Source: JASFHF01 sp050123375
GTDB lineage: Bacteria > Pseudomonadota > Gammaproteobacteria > UBA12402
Direction of reading: 5' to 3'
Length of the DNA: 29,781 nucleotides
Assembly (NCBI GenBank): GCA_050123375.1
Contig: JASFHF010000026.1
Coordinates: 1-29,781 of the forward strand
The translations under genes and the position numbers were made by a program. Shown one piece after another: positions 22,606 through 29,707 of this stretch (within the stretch, counting starts at the first letter, position 1; every line of letters starts with the position of its first letter). The notes under the pieces were generated by a model, which searched no databases, was not told where the DNA came from, and saw only the letters and a list, made by a program, of their open reading frames with translations.

Positions 22606-25041
22606 CTAAACCTCTCTACTTGTAACAATTTCCCAAGCCCAGTTTAAATTTTTCCTGGATAAATAATTGGGAAGAAAATTTTTTCTTCCATGTTTTGCAA
22701 TAATTTCTTTTACAATTTGTTGATCTTTTGGTGTACTTGCTGCGCAAAATGACATAGCAACCGGCCCCAATTCCAAATCAAATAAGCGATTGCCGAGTCG
22801 TGATGTGTAATAATATTGTTTTTTTGGGATGGCAGTTGCTAAAATTGATAATTGTTGTTCGTTTAAACCTAGTTTTTCATATGCTGTTTTAATTTGCGGT
22901 TCAAGTGTGCGGTCATTCGGTAATAGAATGCGTGCAGGGCAGGCTTCCAGTAATGCAGATGCGATATTTGATTTAATAATATCGTCTACGGATTGGGTTG
23001 CAAATACCACGCTGACATTTTTTTTACGCAAGCTTTTTAGCCAATTGCGGACTTTGCTGGCAAAAATCGGATGGTCTAAAAACAGCCATGCTTCATCTAA
23101 AACTAATAGAGTAGGTGCTCCAGTAAAACGTTTTTCTAGGCGATGAAATAAATAACTTAAGATTGGTGCGATAATACTTGGCATAGTCATTAATTCTTCC
23201 ATTTCATAGCATTGCAATGAGTTACCGCATTCTATTTCATGTTCCGCATCTAAAATATGTCCAAATGGTCCGGAAACGGTATAAGTGGATAATGCATCTC
23301 TAATCATTTGATTTTGTACTAAAGCACATAGTCCGGTTAAAGTGTGTTGATGTTTTGGCATTTGTGCCAGTGAGCTTAATGCTTCCCAAATCGCGCTTTT
23401 TACTTCAGGATTTATAGTAATTTCTTCGTTAATTAATAAGCCTAAAAGCCATTCAGCAGCCCAGATTTTTTCAGCTTCATCATCAATATTGGCTAAAGGC
23501 TGAAATTCTAAATATTGTTTGTTTTGTTGGTCGCGTTTTCCTAATTCATAATAACCGCCATCAACTCCGATAGTGGTTGCAAGAAAACTGCCGCCTTTGT
23601 CAAATACAAAAACTTGCGCGTTTTTGTAGCGTCTAAATTGTAGTGCTAAAGTAGTTAATAGAACTGATTTACCAGATCCTGTTGGTCCTATAATCATAGT
23701 ATGGCCAACATCGCCGATATGTAATGTAAATCTGAATGGTGTTCTGCCGTGAGTATGTACATACATTAAAGAGGATGCTTGTAAATGATAATCTTGTTTT
23801 TGTCCTGACCAGGTAGCTGAGAACGGCATTAAATGTGCAAGATTTAAAGTATGCAGTATTGGTTTGCGTACGTTGGCATAAGCTTGTCCTGGCAGAGAAG
23901 ATAACCAGGCTTCTACTGCATTAAATGTTTCTGCAATGGTGGTAAAACCCAAACTATTAATAATTTTTTCAACTTCATGGCGCATTGCAGTAGCTTTTTC
24001 CAGGTTTTTGTCCATTACAGTAACGGTAGCAGTATAATAACCAAAGGATACATAATCTTCAGCTAATTCTTTGAGCGCTTCGTCTGCGTCTTTAGTTTTT
24101 TCCACTGATGCAGTATCTAATAATTGACTTTCGCTTTTGGTAAAGACTTCTTGCAGTAAATTCAGCATACCTTTACGTTTAGCAAACCATTTTTGTTTGT
24201 AGCGTTTTAATTGTTTTTCTGCTTCTAATTTATCTAACGGAATGAATCGCGTCATCCAGCGATAATTAATTGATAATTGATTTAACTGATCCAATAATGC
24301 TGGTTGTGTTGCAAAAGGAAATCCTAACACTGAAATAGTTTTTATGTGATAATCACCTAATTGTGGAGAAATTCCAGTAATTAACGGGGTATCGGCGAGA
24401 AATGCATCTAAGTACATTGGAATTTCAGGAGCTTTAATTATGTGATTTTTAGTAGATATAGTGGAATGCAAATAAGTTAAAGTTTCATCGTCATTTAAAA
24501 AAGCAACTTCAAACATGAAATCTTGTAAGATATTATAAAATCGTTGCGTGGCGATTTGAAAAAAATCTAAACTTTCTTGTTGAGCAGTTTTGTTTGTTTG
24601 TGCAGCGTTGTTTGTTTTGGTGACAAACAATTTTGATATCTTTGTTGTAGTTTCTTCTGGTGGTAAATATTGCAAAGTTAAATAATAATAACTTTCAAAG
24701 CTAATGCCGCTATGTTCAAAACGATCTCGTCTTTCTGCATCGACTAGCCAACTTACTGGATCAGGAAAACTGGATGTTGCAGGATAAGAAGTATATGGTT
24801 GACGTCTAGCTTCTATATACATGGTCCAGCCGGAACCGAATCTTTTTAAAGCGTTATTTAAACGAGCGGTAATCGAAACTAATTGTGGTTCAGTTGATGA
24901 AGCTAAATCTGGTCCGCGAAAACTTAAGGTACGTTGTAGTGAACCATCTTTATTTAAAACAATGCCAGGAGCAATTAGAGCTGCCCATGGTAATAAATCA
25001 GCTAATCTATCAGGATGTTTTTTGTATTCGGTTATTTTCAT
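22606..25041 (-). CDS. trbE: TrbE/VirB4 secretion ATPase
   Basis: An 811-residue ATPase and the most conserved part of the system. The N terminus (EYKKHPDRLADLLPWAALIA followed by PGIVLNKDGSLQRTLSFRGP) is diagnostic of TrbE from conjugation-type clusters. Walker A is MIIGPTGSGKSVLLTTLA (Lys near 457), Walker B is TLLVLDEAWLFLDHP (near 648), and FATQSVDDI follows. It drives pilus assembly and substrate transfer. It starts three bases after trbD. No truncation or frame disruption, so the cluster appears functional. Confidence 0.95.
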   Translation of the reverse strand: MKITEYKKHPDRLADLLPWAALIAPGIVLNKDGSLQRTLSFRGPDLASSTEPQLVSITARLNNALKRFGSGWTMYIEARRQPYTSYPATSSFPDPVSWLVDAERRDRFEHSGISFESYYYLTLQYLPPEETTTKISKLFVTKTNNAAQTNKTAQQESLDFFQIATQRFYNILQDFMFEVAFLNDDETLTYLHSTISTKNHIIKAPEIPMYLDAFLADTPLITGISPQLGDYHIKTISVLGFPFATQPALLDQLNQLSINYRWMTRFIPLDKLEAEKQLKRYKQKWFAKRKGMLNLLQEVFTKSESQLLDTASVEKTKDADEALKELAEDYVSFGYYTATVTVMDKNLEKATAMRHEVEKIINSLGFTTIAETFNAVEAWLSSLPGQAYANVRKPILHTLNLAHLMPFSATWSGQKQDYHLQASSLMYVHTHGRTPFRFTLHIGDVGHTMIIGPTGSGKSVLLTTLALQFRRYKNAQVFVFDKGGSFLATTIGVDGGYYELGKRDQQNKQYLEFQPLANIDDEAEKIWAAEWLLGLLINEEITINPEVKSAIWEALSSLAQMPKHQHTLTGLCALVQNQMIRDALSTYTVSGPFGHILDAEHEIECGNSLQCYEMEELMTMPSIIAPILSYLFHRLEKRFTGAPTLLVLDEAWLFLDHPIFASKVRNWLKSLRKKNVSVVFATQSVDDIIKSNIASALLEACPARILLPNDRTLEPQIKTAYEKLGLNEQQLSILATAIPKKQYYYTSRLGNRLFDLELGPVAMSFCAASTPKDQQIVKEIIAKHGRKNFLPNYLSRKNLNWAWEIVTSREV

Positions 25042-25044
25042 GAG

Positions 25045-25296
25045 TTATTCATAATATTTTTTATGTCTTAAATGTCTAATAAACACATCAAAAAAATGCG
25101 GGTCACGTTTAGCACAAAATACTGCTGCAATGTGAATGATTAAGCTGATAGGCAAAATATACAATATATGCAGACCCAGTAATAATGCTGCACAAGCCGT
25201 CCAGTTTAAAATTGCAAAGCGTCTGGGAACGCCCATCAGCATTACAGGCAATACTAAAGAATTATGTAATTTAATTCGATATCCTGGGGTTGGCAT
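25045..25296 (-). CDS. trbD: TrbD/VirB3 inner-membrane protein
   Basis: An 83-residue protein with a short N terminus (RIKLHNSLVLPVMLMGVPRR) matching VirB3/TrbD, two closely spaced membrane segments (about 28-60), and an Arg/His/Lys-rich tail with RDPHFFDVF, typical of the family. VirB3 works with VirB4, and here the two genes are three bases apart. Start codon ATG with AGGT about 11 bases upstream. Confidence 0.88.
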   Translation of the reverse strand: MPTPGYRIKLHNSLVLPVMLMGVPRRFAILNWTACAALLLGLHILYILPISLIIHIAAVFCAKRDPHFFDVFIRHLRHKKYYE

Positions 25297-25347
25297 TTAA
25301 TTATTACCTAAAATTATTAAAATATAACTTTCACGCTTGGCAGTAGC

Positions 25348-25689
25348 TCAAAAAACTGTGCCGCCGGAAAAACCAAACAAAGTTACTACCAAAGTAGATG
25401 CGGTAAATGCAATTGATAATCCCAGCACTACTTGAAAAACTCGCCGCATGCCGCTGCCGGCTTCGCCGAAAGCAATACCAAAACCAGCAATTACGATAGC
25501 AAGAACTCCTAAAATTTTAGCAACCGGACCAGTTAATGAATCTAAAATTTTTTCTAGCGGTCCTTCCCATGGTAAACCAGTGGCTGATGCATAAGCATTT
25601 GCCATAGTTAAAAATAAAATTCCACTTGATAGGCAAAAATAACAGAATAGTTTTTTTAATTTTCGTATGGTTGTTTTTAAAAAACACAT
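25348..25689 (-). CDS. trbC: TrbC/VirB2 pilin precursor
   Basis: A 113-residue pilin precursor. The signal peptide (KLFCYFCLSSGILFLTMANA then YASA) would release a mature chain starting near SATGLPWEGPLEKI, and two membrane helices follow (LGVLAIVIAGFGIAFGEAGS and VVLGLSIAFTASTLVVTLF). AGAGG lies seven bases before the ATG. It ends soon after the second helix in GFSGGTVF, so there is only a very short C-terminal part to trim, unlike the long tail of RP4 TrbC. With traF in the same cluster, head-to-tail cyclisation is plausible but not shown. First gene of the trb operon. Confidence 0.88.
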   Translation of the reverse strand: MCFLKTTIRKLKKLFCYFCLSSGILFLTMANAYASATGLPWEGPLEKILDSLTGPVAKILGVLAIVIAGFGIAFGEAGSGMRRVFQVVLGLSIAFTASTLVVTLFGFSGGTVF

Positions 25690-25724
25690 GATTTAACCTC
25701 TTACATTAGATTAATTAAGCACTG

Positions 25725-25730
25725 ATTATA
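25725..25730 (-). promoter_or_regulatory. Perfect -10 box upstream of trbC
   Basis: Reading the minus strand, TATAAT lies 35 bases before the trbC start codon in the 123-bp gap after the L,D-transpeptidase gene. The matching -35 is weak (TGGTTT, 18 bases upstream). It suggests the trb operon can start here rather than only by read-through. Confidence 0.35.
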
Positions 25731-25812
25731 CCCAAAAATATCGCTTTAAAACCAGGAAAACCTTAATAAATTTGTGTGTCATAAATATATACAGAGGGAA
25801 ACATGATGGCTT

Positions 25813-26490
25813 TTATCGAATGATAACCAGTGTGCCTCCGCGGCCGCGGCGAGTGAAGTGGCGATTGAGCCATCTGGCATCTTCAGTGAACATGCGGATG
25901 CAGCCGTGGCTAGCATGATATCCAGGTAAAAAACTGCCGTGCATCGCAAATCCTTTATAGAAAAACATACAATATGGCATTGGTGCGCCGCCTCTGCCAA
26001 CTGGATATTTTGAAGAAACGCAGCCTGGTCCGCCTTTTGAATGAATTGAAAATATTCCTCGCGGGGTGCCGCATCTGCGTCCCACATCCGGACACCAACC
26101 TTTGCCGGCAGATACTGGCCCCCAATGTAATAAACGACCATATTCATCATAAGCACCGAAGGCTTGTAATCTGAGATTAATTAATAAAATTCTGCGTCCC
26201 CTGGGTTCGATTTGGTGTGGGAATGGAGAAACCTCCATGTGGCTGATTGAATATAGGTTTTTTGGAACGGCAATAATCATGCCGCGGCGCAATCTAGTGT
26301 TGGTGCGGTTGATACGTCTAACAATTTGTTGTTCGCGTCGATTGGGAAATAATCTTGACCAGCTATCACCAGCTTTGGCGCGAATACATACATAACCACG
26401 TCTTCCACACAAACGTCTTCCATAATTTGCGTGTGCAACCGCAGAAATCAGCAGCAAGCCAGACAATATTACAATGATGATTCTAGGCAT
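25813..26490 (-). CDS. Periplasmic L,D-transpeptidase with LysM-like N-terminal region
   Basis: A 225-residue enzyme with a cleavable signal peptide (PRIIIVILSGLLLISAVAHA). A LysM-like region follows (CIRAKAGDSWSRLFPNRREQ to IIAVPKNLY, about 34-82), then a YkuD domain with FAMHGS and the catalytic Cys197 in HASHGCIRM. The cysteines in WCPDVGRRC, GCVS and PYC match those of the L,D-transpeptidase at 9541-10071, so the two are paralogues. The ATG at 26490 has AAGGA about seven bases upstream; an in-frame GTG 15 bases earlier is unnecessary. It is on the same strand as the trb operon and 123 bp upstream of trbC, raising a role in opening or anchoring the wall for the secretion machine. Confidence 0.85.
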   Translation of the reverse strand: MPRIIIVILSGLLLISAVAHANYGRRLCGRRGYVCIRAKAGDSWSRLFPNRREQQIVRRINRTNTRLRRGMIIAVPKNLYSISHMEVSPFPHQIEPRGRRILLINLRLQAFGAYDEYGRLLHWGPVSAGKGWCPDVGRRCGTPRGIFSIHSKGGPGCVSSKYPVGRGGAPMPYCMFFYKGFAMHGSFLPGYHASHGCIRMFTEDARWLNRHFTRRGRGGTLVIIR

Positions 26491-26506
26491 TTTTTCTTCC
26501 TTCACA

Positions 26507-26526
26507 AGTTTCGCAGTTGCGAAACT
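26507..26526. promoter_or_regulatory. 20-bp palindrome between ldt and yibN
   Basis: AGTTTCGCA and TGCGAAACT are exact complements separated by two bases. It lies 16 bases upstream of the L,D-transpeptidase start codon and in the divergent gap before yibN. Possible operator, or a hairpin in the 5' leader of the transpeptidase transcript. There is no U-run to call a terminator. Confidence 0.4.
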
Positions 26527-26659
26527 GGAGCCTTAATTTATATATCTTACCTAATACTTTACAAAAAATCGATGTTCGCGTGATATTGGCAAATAACATT
26601 TGGCAAAGATTGGTTTTTCTAGGATAATGATTGCATTTGAATTTAAGAGGTTAGTGTTT

Positions 26660-27082
26660 ATGGAACAATATGTTGCTTTTTTTACTCAACATTGGGGGCT
26701 GAGTTTATTGCTGCTAATAATTATTTTAGCAATTGCAATCTATGAGTTGGGAGCAAAAGGCGTTGGTCCAAAACGTACTTCTGCGCAAAAAGCGGTGCAA
26801 TTAATAAATCATGATAATGCGATGATGATTGATTTGCGTGATTGTTCATCTTTTAAGCAAGGCCATATTATTAATGCAATAAATATTCCGATAAACGAAT
26901 TAAAACAAAAAATTACTACATTAAATAAATATCAACATAAACCAATCATCTTAGTGTTGGCATCTGGTCAACAATCGTTGCAGGCTACTAAGCTTTTTGT
27001 TAAAAATGGGTTTATTAATGTTAGTGTCTTGGGTGGTGGTATGCGTGCTTGGCGAGAAGCAAATCTGCCGGTGGAAAAATAA
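26660..27082 (+). CDS. yibN: YibN-like membrane-anchored rhodanese-domain protein
   Basis: A 140-residue protein with one N-terminal membrane segment (WGLSLLLLIIILAIAIYELG) and a cytoplasmic rhodanese domain (MMIDLRDCSSFKQGHIINAI, and later VSVLGGGMRAW). The active-site loop reads LASGQQSLQA, so the usual catalytic cysteine is missing; E. coli YibN also has a displaced active-site loop, which supports the assignment. The ATG at 26660 has AGAGG about nine bases upstream; the ORF extends further 5' without support. In gammaproteobacteria this gene usually heads yibN-grxC-secB-gpsA; here grxC is absent and a repeat lies in its place. Confidence 0.8.
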   Translation: MEQYVAFFTQHWGLSLLLLIIILAIAIYELGAKGVGPKRTSAQKAVQLINHDNAMMIDLRDCSSFKQGHIINAINIPINELKQKITTLNKYQHKPIILVLASGQQSLQATKLFVKNGFINVSVLGGGMRAWREANLPVEK

Positions 27083-27097
27083 CTATATCAATCGCCA

Positions 27098-27234
27098 ACG
27101 AAGATGCCAGATTTAAAAACTGATGTCATCCCGCGGCCTTGTTAGTTGACCGCGGGATCCAGGCTGTTTAATAGATTTTCCTGGATACCGCGGTCAAGCC
27201 GCGGTATGACAATATGTGGTAAATCCGGCTTCTT
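27098..27234. mobile_element. 137-bp MITE-like palindromic element between yibN and secB
   Basis: The ends are inverted: CGAAGATGCCAGATTTA (27098-27114) against TAAATCCGGCTTCTTG (27219-27234). Inside is a nested palindrome. TGTCATCCCGCGG (27123-27135) pairs with 27198-27210 with one mismatch, and the inner GC-rich arms around CGCGGGATCCAGG pair with CCTGGATACCGCG. GTCATCCCGCG...GGATCCAG palindromes are frequent in intracellular alpha- and gammaproteobacteria. It is much richer in GC than the surrounding sequence. No coding potential. Confidence 0.7.
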
Positions 27235-27268
27235 GAGGTGAGATTGGTATCTTCAAGGGGATAAAAGA

Positions 27269-27751
27269 ATGGTGCAACAAGAAACCAAAGAAAGTAATAA
27301 ACAACAATTAGAAATACAGCGTATTTATGTTAAAGATTTGTCGTTGGAGTCACCTGCAGCGCCAAAAATTTTTCGTGAGGAATGGCGTCCAGAGCTTACG
27401 ATTGATTTAAATATTAAAAATAATCAATTAGAAGAGAATGTTTATGAAATAGTTTTAGAAGTTACTATTACTGCAAAAATGGGAGAAAAAACCGCATTTT
27501 TGGCCGAGGTACATCAGGCAGGAATTTTCTTTTTAGCTGGTTTTGACGAAAATCAGACTGATCAGATACTTAATGCTTATTGTCCTACGGTATTATTTCC
27601 TTATGCGCGTGAAGTAGTTTCGGACATTACAGTTAAAGCAAGTTTTCCGCCATTAAATTTGGCGCCGGTAAACTTTGATGTTTTATATTTGCAGCAAAAA
27701 GCCGAAGGTAAAGTTGCTGAAGCTCAATCTCAGGAAGAGGTAAAACATTAA
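27269..27751 (+). CDS. secB: Protein-export chaperone SecB
   Basis: A 160-residue tetrameric chaperone that holds preproteins unfolded for SecA. The conserved strands are present: QRIYVKDLSLESPAAPKIF, WRPELTIDLN, YEIVLEVTITAK, AFLAEVHQAGIF, and the C-terminal CPTVLFPYAREVVSDIT with FPPLNLAPVNFDVLY. Normal length. It is immediately followed by gpsA (one base between stop and start). Its likely clients include exported proteins such as TrbG and the L,D-transpeptidases, by general role only. Confidence 0.95.
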   Translation: MVQQETKESNKQQLEIQRIYVKDLSLESPAAPKIFREEWRPELTIDLNIKNNQLEENVYEIVLEVTITAKMGEKTAFLAEVHQAGIFFLAGFDENQTDQILNAYCPTVLFPYAREVVSDITVKASFPPLNLAPVNFDVLYLQQKAEGKVAEAQSQEEVKH

Positions 27752-27752
27752 A

Positions 27753-28748
27753 ATGCAATTATCTCCCATAGCTATTCTTGGTGCTGGTTCATGGGGCACA
27801 GCATTGGCTATTCATTTAGCACAGAATAGACAAAGTGTGAATTTGTGGGAATTTGATACTGATCAGGTGGTTGCGCTGCAGCGTGATCGCAGTAATCAGC
27901 GTTATCTTTCTGGTTTTAAATTACCAGATAATGTAATGGTCATGGGGGATATGGAATCGGCGGTCAAAGATGTTCAGGATATTTTGATAGTTGTTCCTAG
28001 TTTTGCCTTTTATCAAACTTTATTAGTTTTAAAACCGTTGATCAGCGCTGATATTCGTATAGCGTGGGCAACTAAAGGAATTGATCATGAATCTTGCCGA
28101 TTATTGCATGAGTTAGTCATCGAACATTTGGGCGAGCGTCCGATTGCAGTAATATCAGGGCCTTCGTTTGCGCGGGAAGTTGCACAAGGATTACCTACTG
28201 CTGTAGTGGCTGCTTCTAATGATGAAGATTTTGTGCGGGATTTAGTTAAGCGGTTTAATCATCACGCGTTTCGCGTTTACATGAGTAAAGACATAATTGG
28301 AGTGCAGCTTGGGGGTGCAATTAAAAATGTTATTGCAATTGCAGTTGGTGCAAGTGACGGCCTTCATTATGGGGCAAATGCGAAAAGCGCATTAGTTACG
28401 CGCGGTTTAGCCGAAATTATGCGATTAGGTTTAGCTATGAAAGCGGAATCGCGTACGTTTATGGGTTTATCCGGCTTAGGGGATTTGGTATTAACTTGCA
28501 CAGATAATCAATCGCGTAATCGGCGTTTAGGGTTGGCGATTGCGAAAGGCCAGTCAGTAGACGCAGCAATGCAGGAGATTGGTCAAGTAGTTGAGGGAAT
28601 TAACACTGTTGATCAGGTTCTTTGTTTGGCGAAAAAGTATAAAGTTGAAATGCCGATTTGTCAGCAAGTTGGCCGAATTCTAAGTGGCAAAATTCAATTA
28701 CGTGATGCAGTGGTCGAATTATTATCTCGTAGTCCAAAGTTCGAATAG
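27753..28748 (+). CDS. gpsA: NAD(P)-dependent glycerol-3-phosphate dehydrogenase
   Basis: A 331-residue enzyme making sn-glycerol 3-phosphate from dihydroxyacetone phosphate for phospholipid synthesis. The nucleotide-binding loop AILGAGSWGTALAIHLA is at the N terminus. The conserved ISGPSFAREVAQGLPTAVV, the catalytic lysine segment GGAIKNVIAIAVGASDGL, and FMGLSGLGDLVLTCTDNQSR are all present. Full length. Start codon ATG one base after the secB stop, with GAGG about 12 bases upstream. Last gene of the yibN-secB-gpsA unit. Confidence 0.95.
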   Translation: MQLSPIAILGAGSWGTALAIHLAQNRQSVNLWEFDTDQVVALQRDRSNQRYLSGFKLPDNVMVMGDMESAVKDVQDILIVVPSFAFYQTLLVLKPLISADIRIAWATKGIDHESCRLLHELVIEHLGERPIAVISGPSFAREVAQGLPTAVVAASNDEDFVRDLVKRFNHHAFRVYMSKDIIGVQLGGAIKNVIAIAVGASDGLHYGANAKSALVTRGLAEIMRLGLAMKAESRTFMGLSGLGDLVLTCTDNQSRNRRLGLAIAKGQSVDAAMQEIGQVVEGINTVDQVLCLAKKYKVEMPICQQVGRILSGKIQLRDAVVELLSRSPKFE

Positions 28749-28843
28749 CTTCTTATTTAACAGCCAGTTTTTATTAAATTCCAATAATTTTTTATTGAAA
28801 AACGATAAAACAGGTGTAGCATGTATTATGCGGAGGGATAACT

Positions 28844-29062
28844 ATGGCTATTATTATTAATTTAGATTTATTATTGTTACAGCGCAAAATGCGTTCAAGC
28901 GAGTTAGCCAAGATAATTGGTATTACTGAGCAAAACTTATCGATTTTGAAGAATGGAAAATCCAAGGCGATTCGTTTATCTACTTTAGATGCTATTTGCA
29001 AGTCGCTTGCTTGTCAGCCTGGCGATATTTTAAGTTATGAGCAGGACGAAGAAAGGTGGTAA
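28844..29062 (+). CDS. Small XRE-family transcriptional regulator
   Basis: A 72-residue protein that is essentially one helix-turn-helix domain. The sequence SSELAKIIGITEQNLSILKN is followed by IRLSTLDAICKSLACQPGDI, the pattern of YozG/Cro-C1 type small regulators. A strong GGAGG lies seven bases before the ATG. In other genomes such genes often accompany a small membrane protein, but none is encoded next to it here. It probably has its own promoter in the 95-bp gap after gpsA; no clear -35/-10 pair is visible. Confidence 0.85.
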   Translation: MAIIINLDLLLLQRKMRSSELAKIIGITEQNLSILKNGKSKAIRLSTLDAICKSLACQPGDILSYEQDEERW

Positions 29063-29102
29063 TATTAATTACAAGCGTAGTAATTAGGCGAGGCGTGAGC
29101 TA

Positions 29103-29372
29103 TTAAATTTTGTAAATATTTTTACGGTGTTTTATATTAAGTACAAGTACGGTAACTTTATAATCTTGTATTTTACAAATAATTCGATAATCTCCGAGTC
29201 TATATCTCCACAATCCTGATAGTTTGCCTTTTAAAGGTTTTCCTAGGTAGCGAGGATTGTTACATCCTGATATCTTGTTATTTAGAAAATTTATAATTTT
29301 CTTTTGTATAGGTTTATCAAGTTTTTTAAGTTGTTTAACTGCATGCGTGTCGATTCTAACTTTCCAAATCAA
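29103..29372 (-). CDS. RelE-like mRNA interferase toxin
   Basis: An 89-residue toxin of the RelE/ParE superfamily. RIDTHAVKQLKKLDKPIQKK, then NPRYLGKPLKGKLSGLWRYR, LGDYRIICKI and VLVLNIKHRKNIY follow the RelE order. Basic and aromatic residues typical of RelE catalysis lie near the C terminus (Arg in DYRII, HRKNIY). It appears to start at TTG, 17 bases inside the antitoxin gene, with no closer ATG; a distant GAGG is the only ribosome site, so translation is probably coupled to the antitoxin. Length and motifs are intact. Confidence 0.85.
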   Translation of the reverse strand: MIWKVRIDTHAVKQLKKLDKPIQKKIINFLNNKISGCNNPRYLGKPLKGKLSGLWRYRLGDYRIICKIQDYKVTVLVLNIKHRKNIYKI

Positions 29373-29568
29373 GTTTTTTAATTACCTCTTCTAATGATAT
29401 AGAGGGGTTTTTTTCTTCTAAGACGGCGACAGCTAGCAAATAATCTTCCCGATCTTCAAGAAACCGCTCTATAGCTTTTATTATGTAGTACGTTTTTGTT
29501 CTGCCAGTTTTGCTTGCTAGGGTTTTAAGTCGATTTTCTAGTTTTTTAGGCAATCTTACAGTGATCAT
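29356..29568 (-). CDS. RelB-like ribbon-helix-helix antitoxin
   Basis: A 70-residue antitoxin. The N-terminal ribbon-helix-helix starts MITVRLPKKLENRLKTLASK and continues TGRTKTYYIIKAIERFL. The C-terminal acidic tail (EEKNPSISLEEVIKKLDLES) would wrap the toxin. The ATG at 29568 follows GGAAA by six bases; the 18 extra upstream codons come from the promoter region. It should repress its own promoter through the symmetric site immediately upstream. Confidence 0.85.
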   Translation of the reverse strand: MITVRLPKKLENRLKTLASKTGRTKTYYIIKAIERFLEDREDYLLAVAVLEEKNPSISLEEVIKKLDLES

Positions 29569-29590
29569 TTTAATTTCCAATGGTGTTTTA

Positions 29591-29638
29591 CTTGTATTAC
29601 AAATATTACAAGTATAGCACATTTTTTAAAATGAGCAA
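29591..29638 (-). promoter_or_regulatory. Promoter and operator of the RelBE-like pair
   Basis: On the minus strand, TTGCTC (29633-29638) is followed after 16 bases by TATACT (29611-29616). Overlapping the -10 and downstream of it is a symmetric stretch (29591-29612) with CTTGTA and TACAAG ends and repeated ATTACAA units, the kind of site ribbon-helix-helix antitoxins bind. The antitoxin ATG lies about 42 bases past the -10. Confidence 0.55.
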
Positions 29639-29661
29639 GCGCTTGGTAGTTAAGTGTCAAA

Positions 29662-29707
29662 CCAAAATAGAAATGTCCTTTAGTTCTCCAAATTAGAAAT
29701 GTCCCCC
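29662..29707. repeat. Short direct repeat, possible insertion-sequence end
   Basis: Two near-identical units starting CCAAA-A/T-TAGAAATGTCC occur 26 bases apart (TAGAAATGTCC at 29668-29678 and 29694-29704). This kind of motif is found at ends of some IS481-like elements, but no transposase frame follows before the window ends. The rest of 29623-29781 shows no gene. Confidence 0.35.

Noticed and set aside
25779..26156. 125-codon ORF overlapping the second L,D-transpeptidase
   Set aside because: Alternate frame of a gene with a complete catalytic motif and signal peptide.
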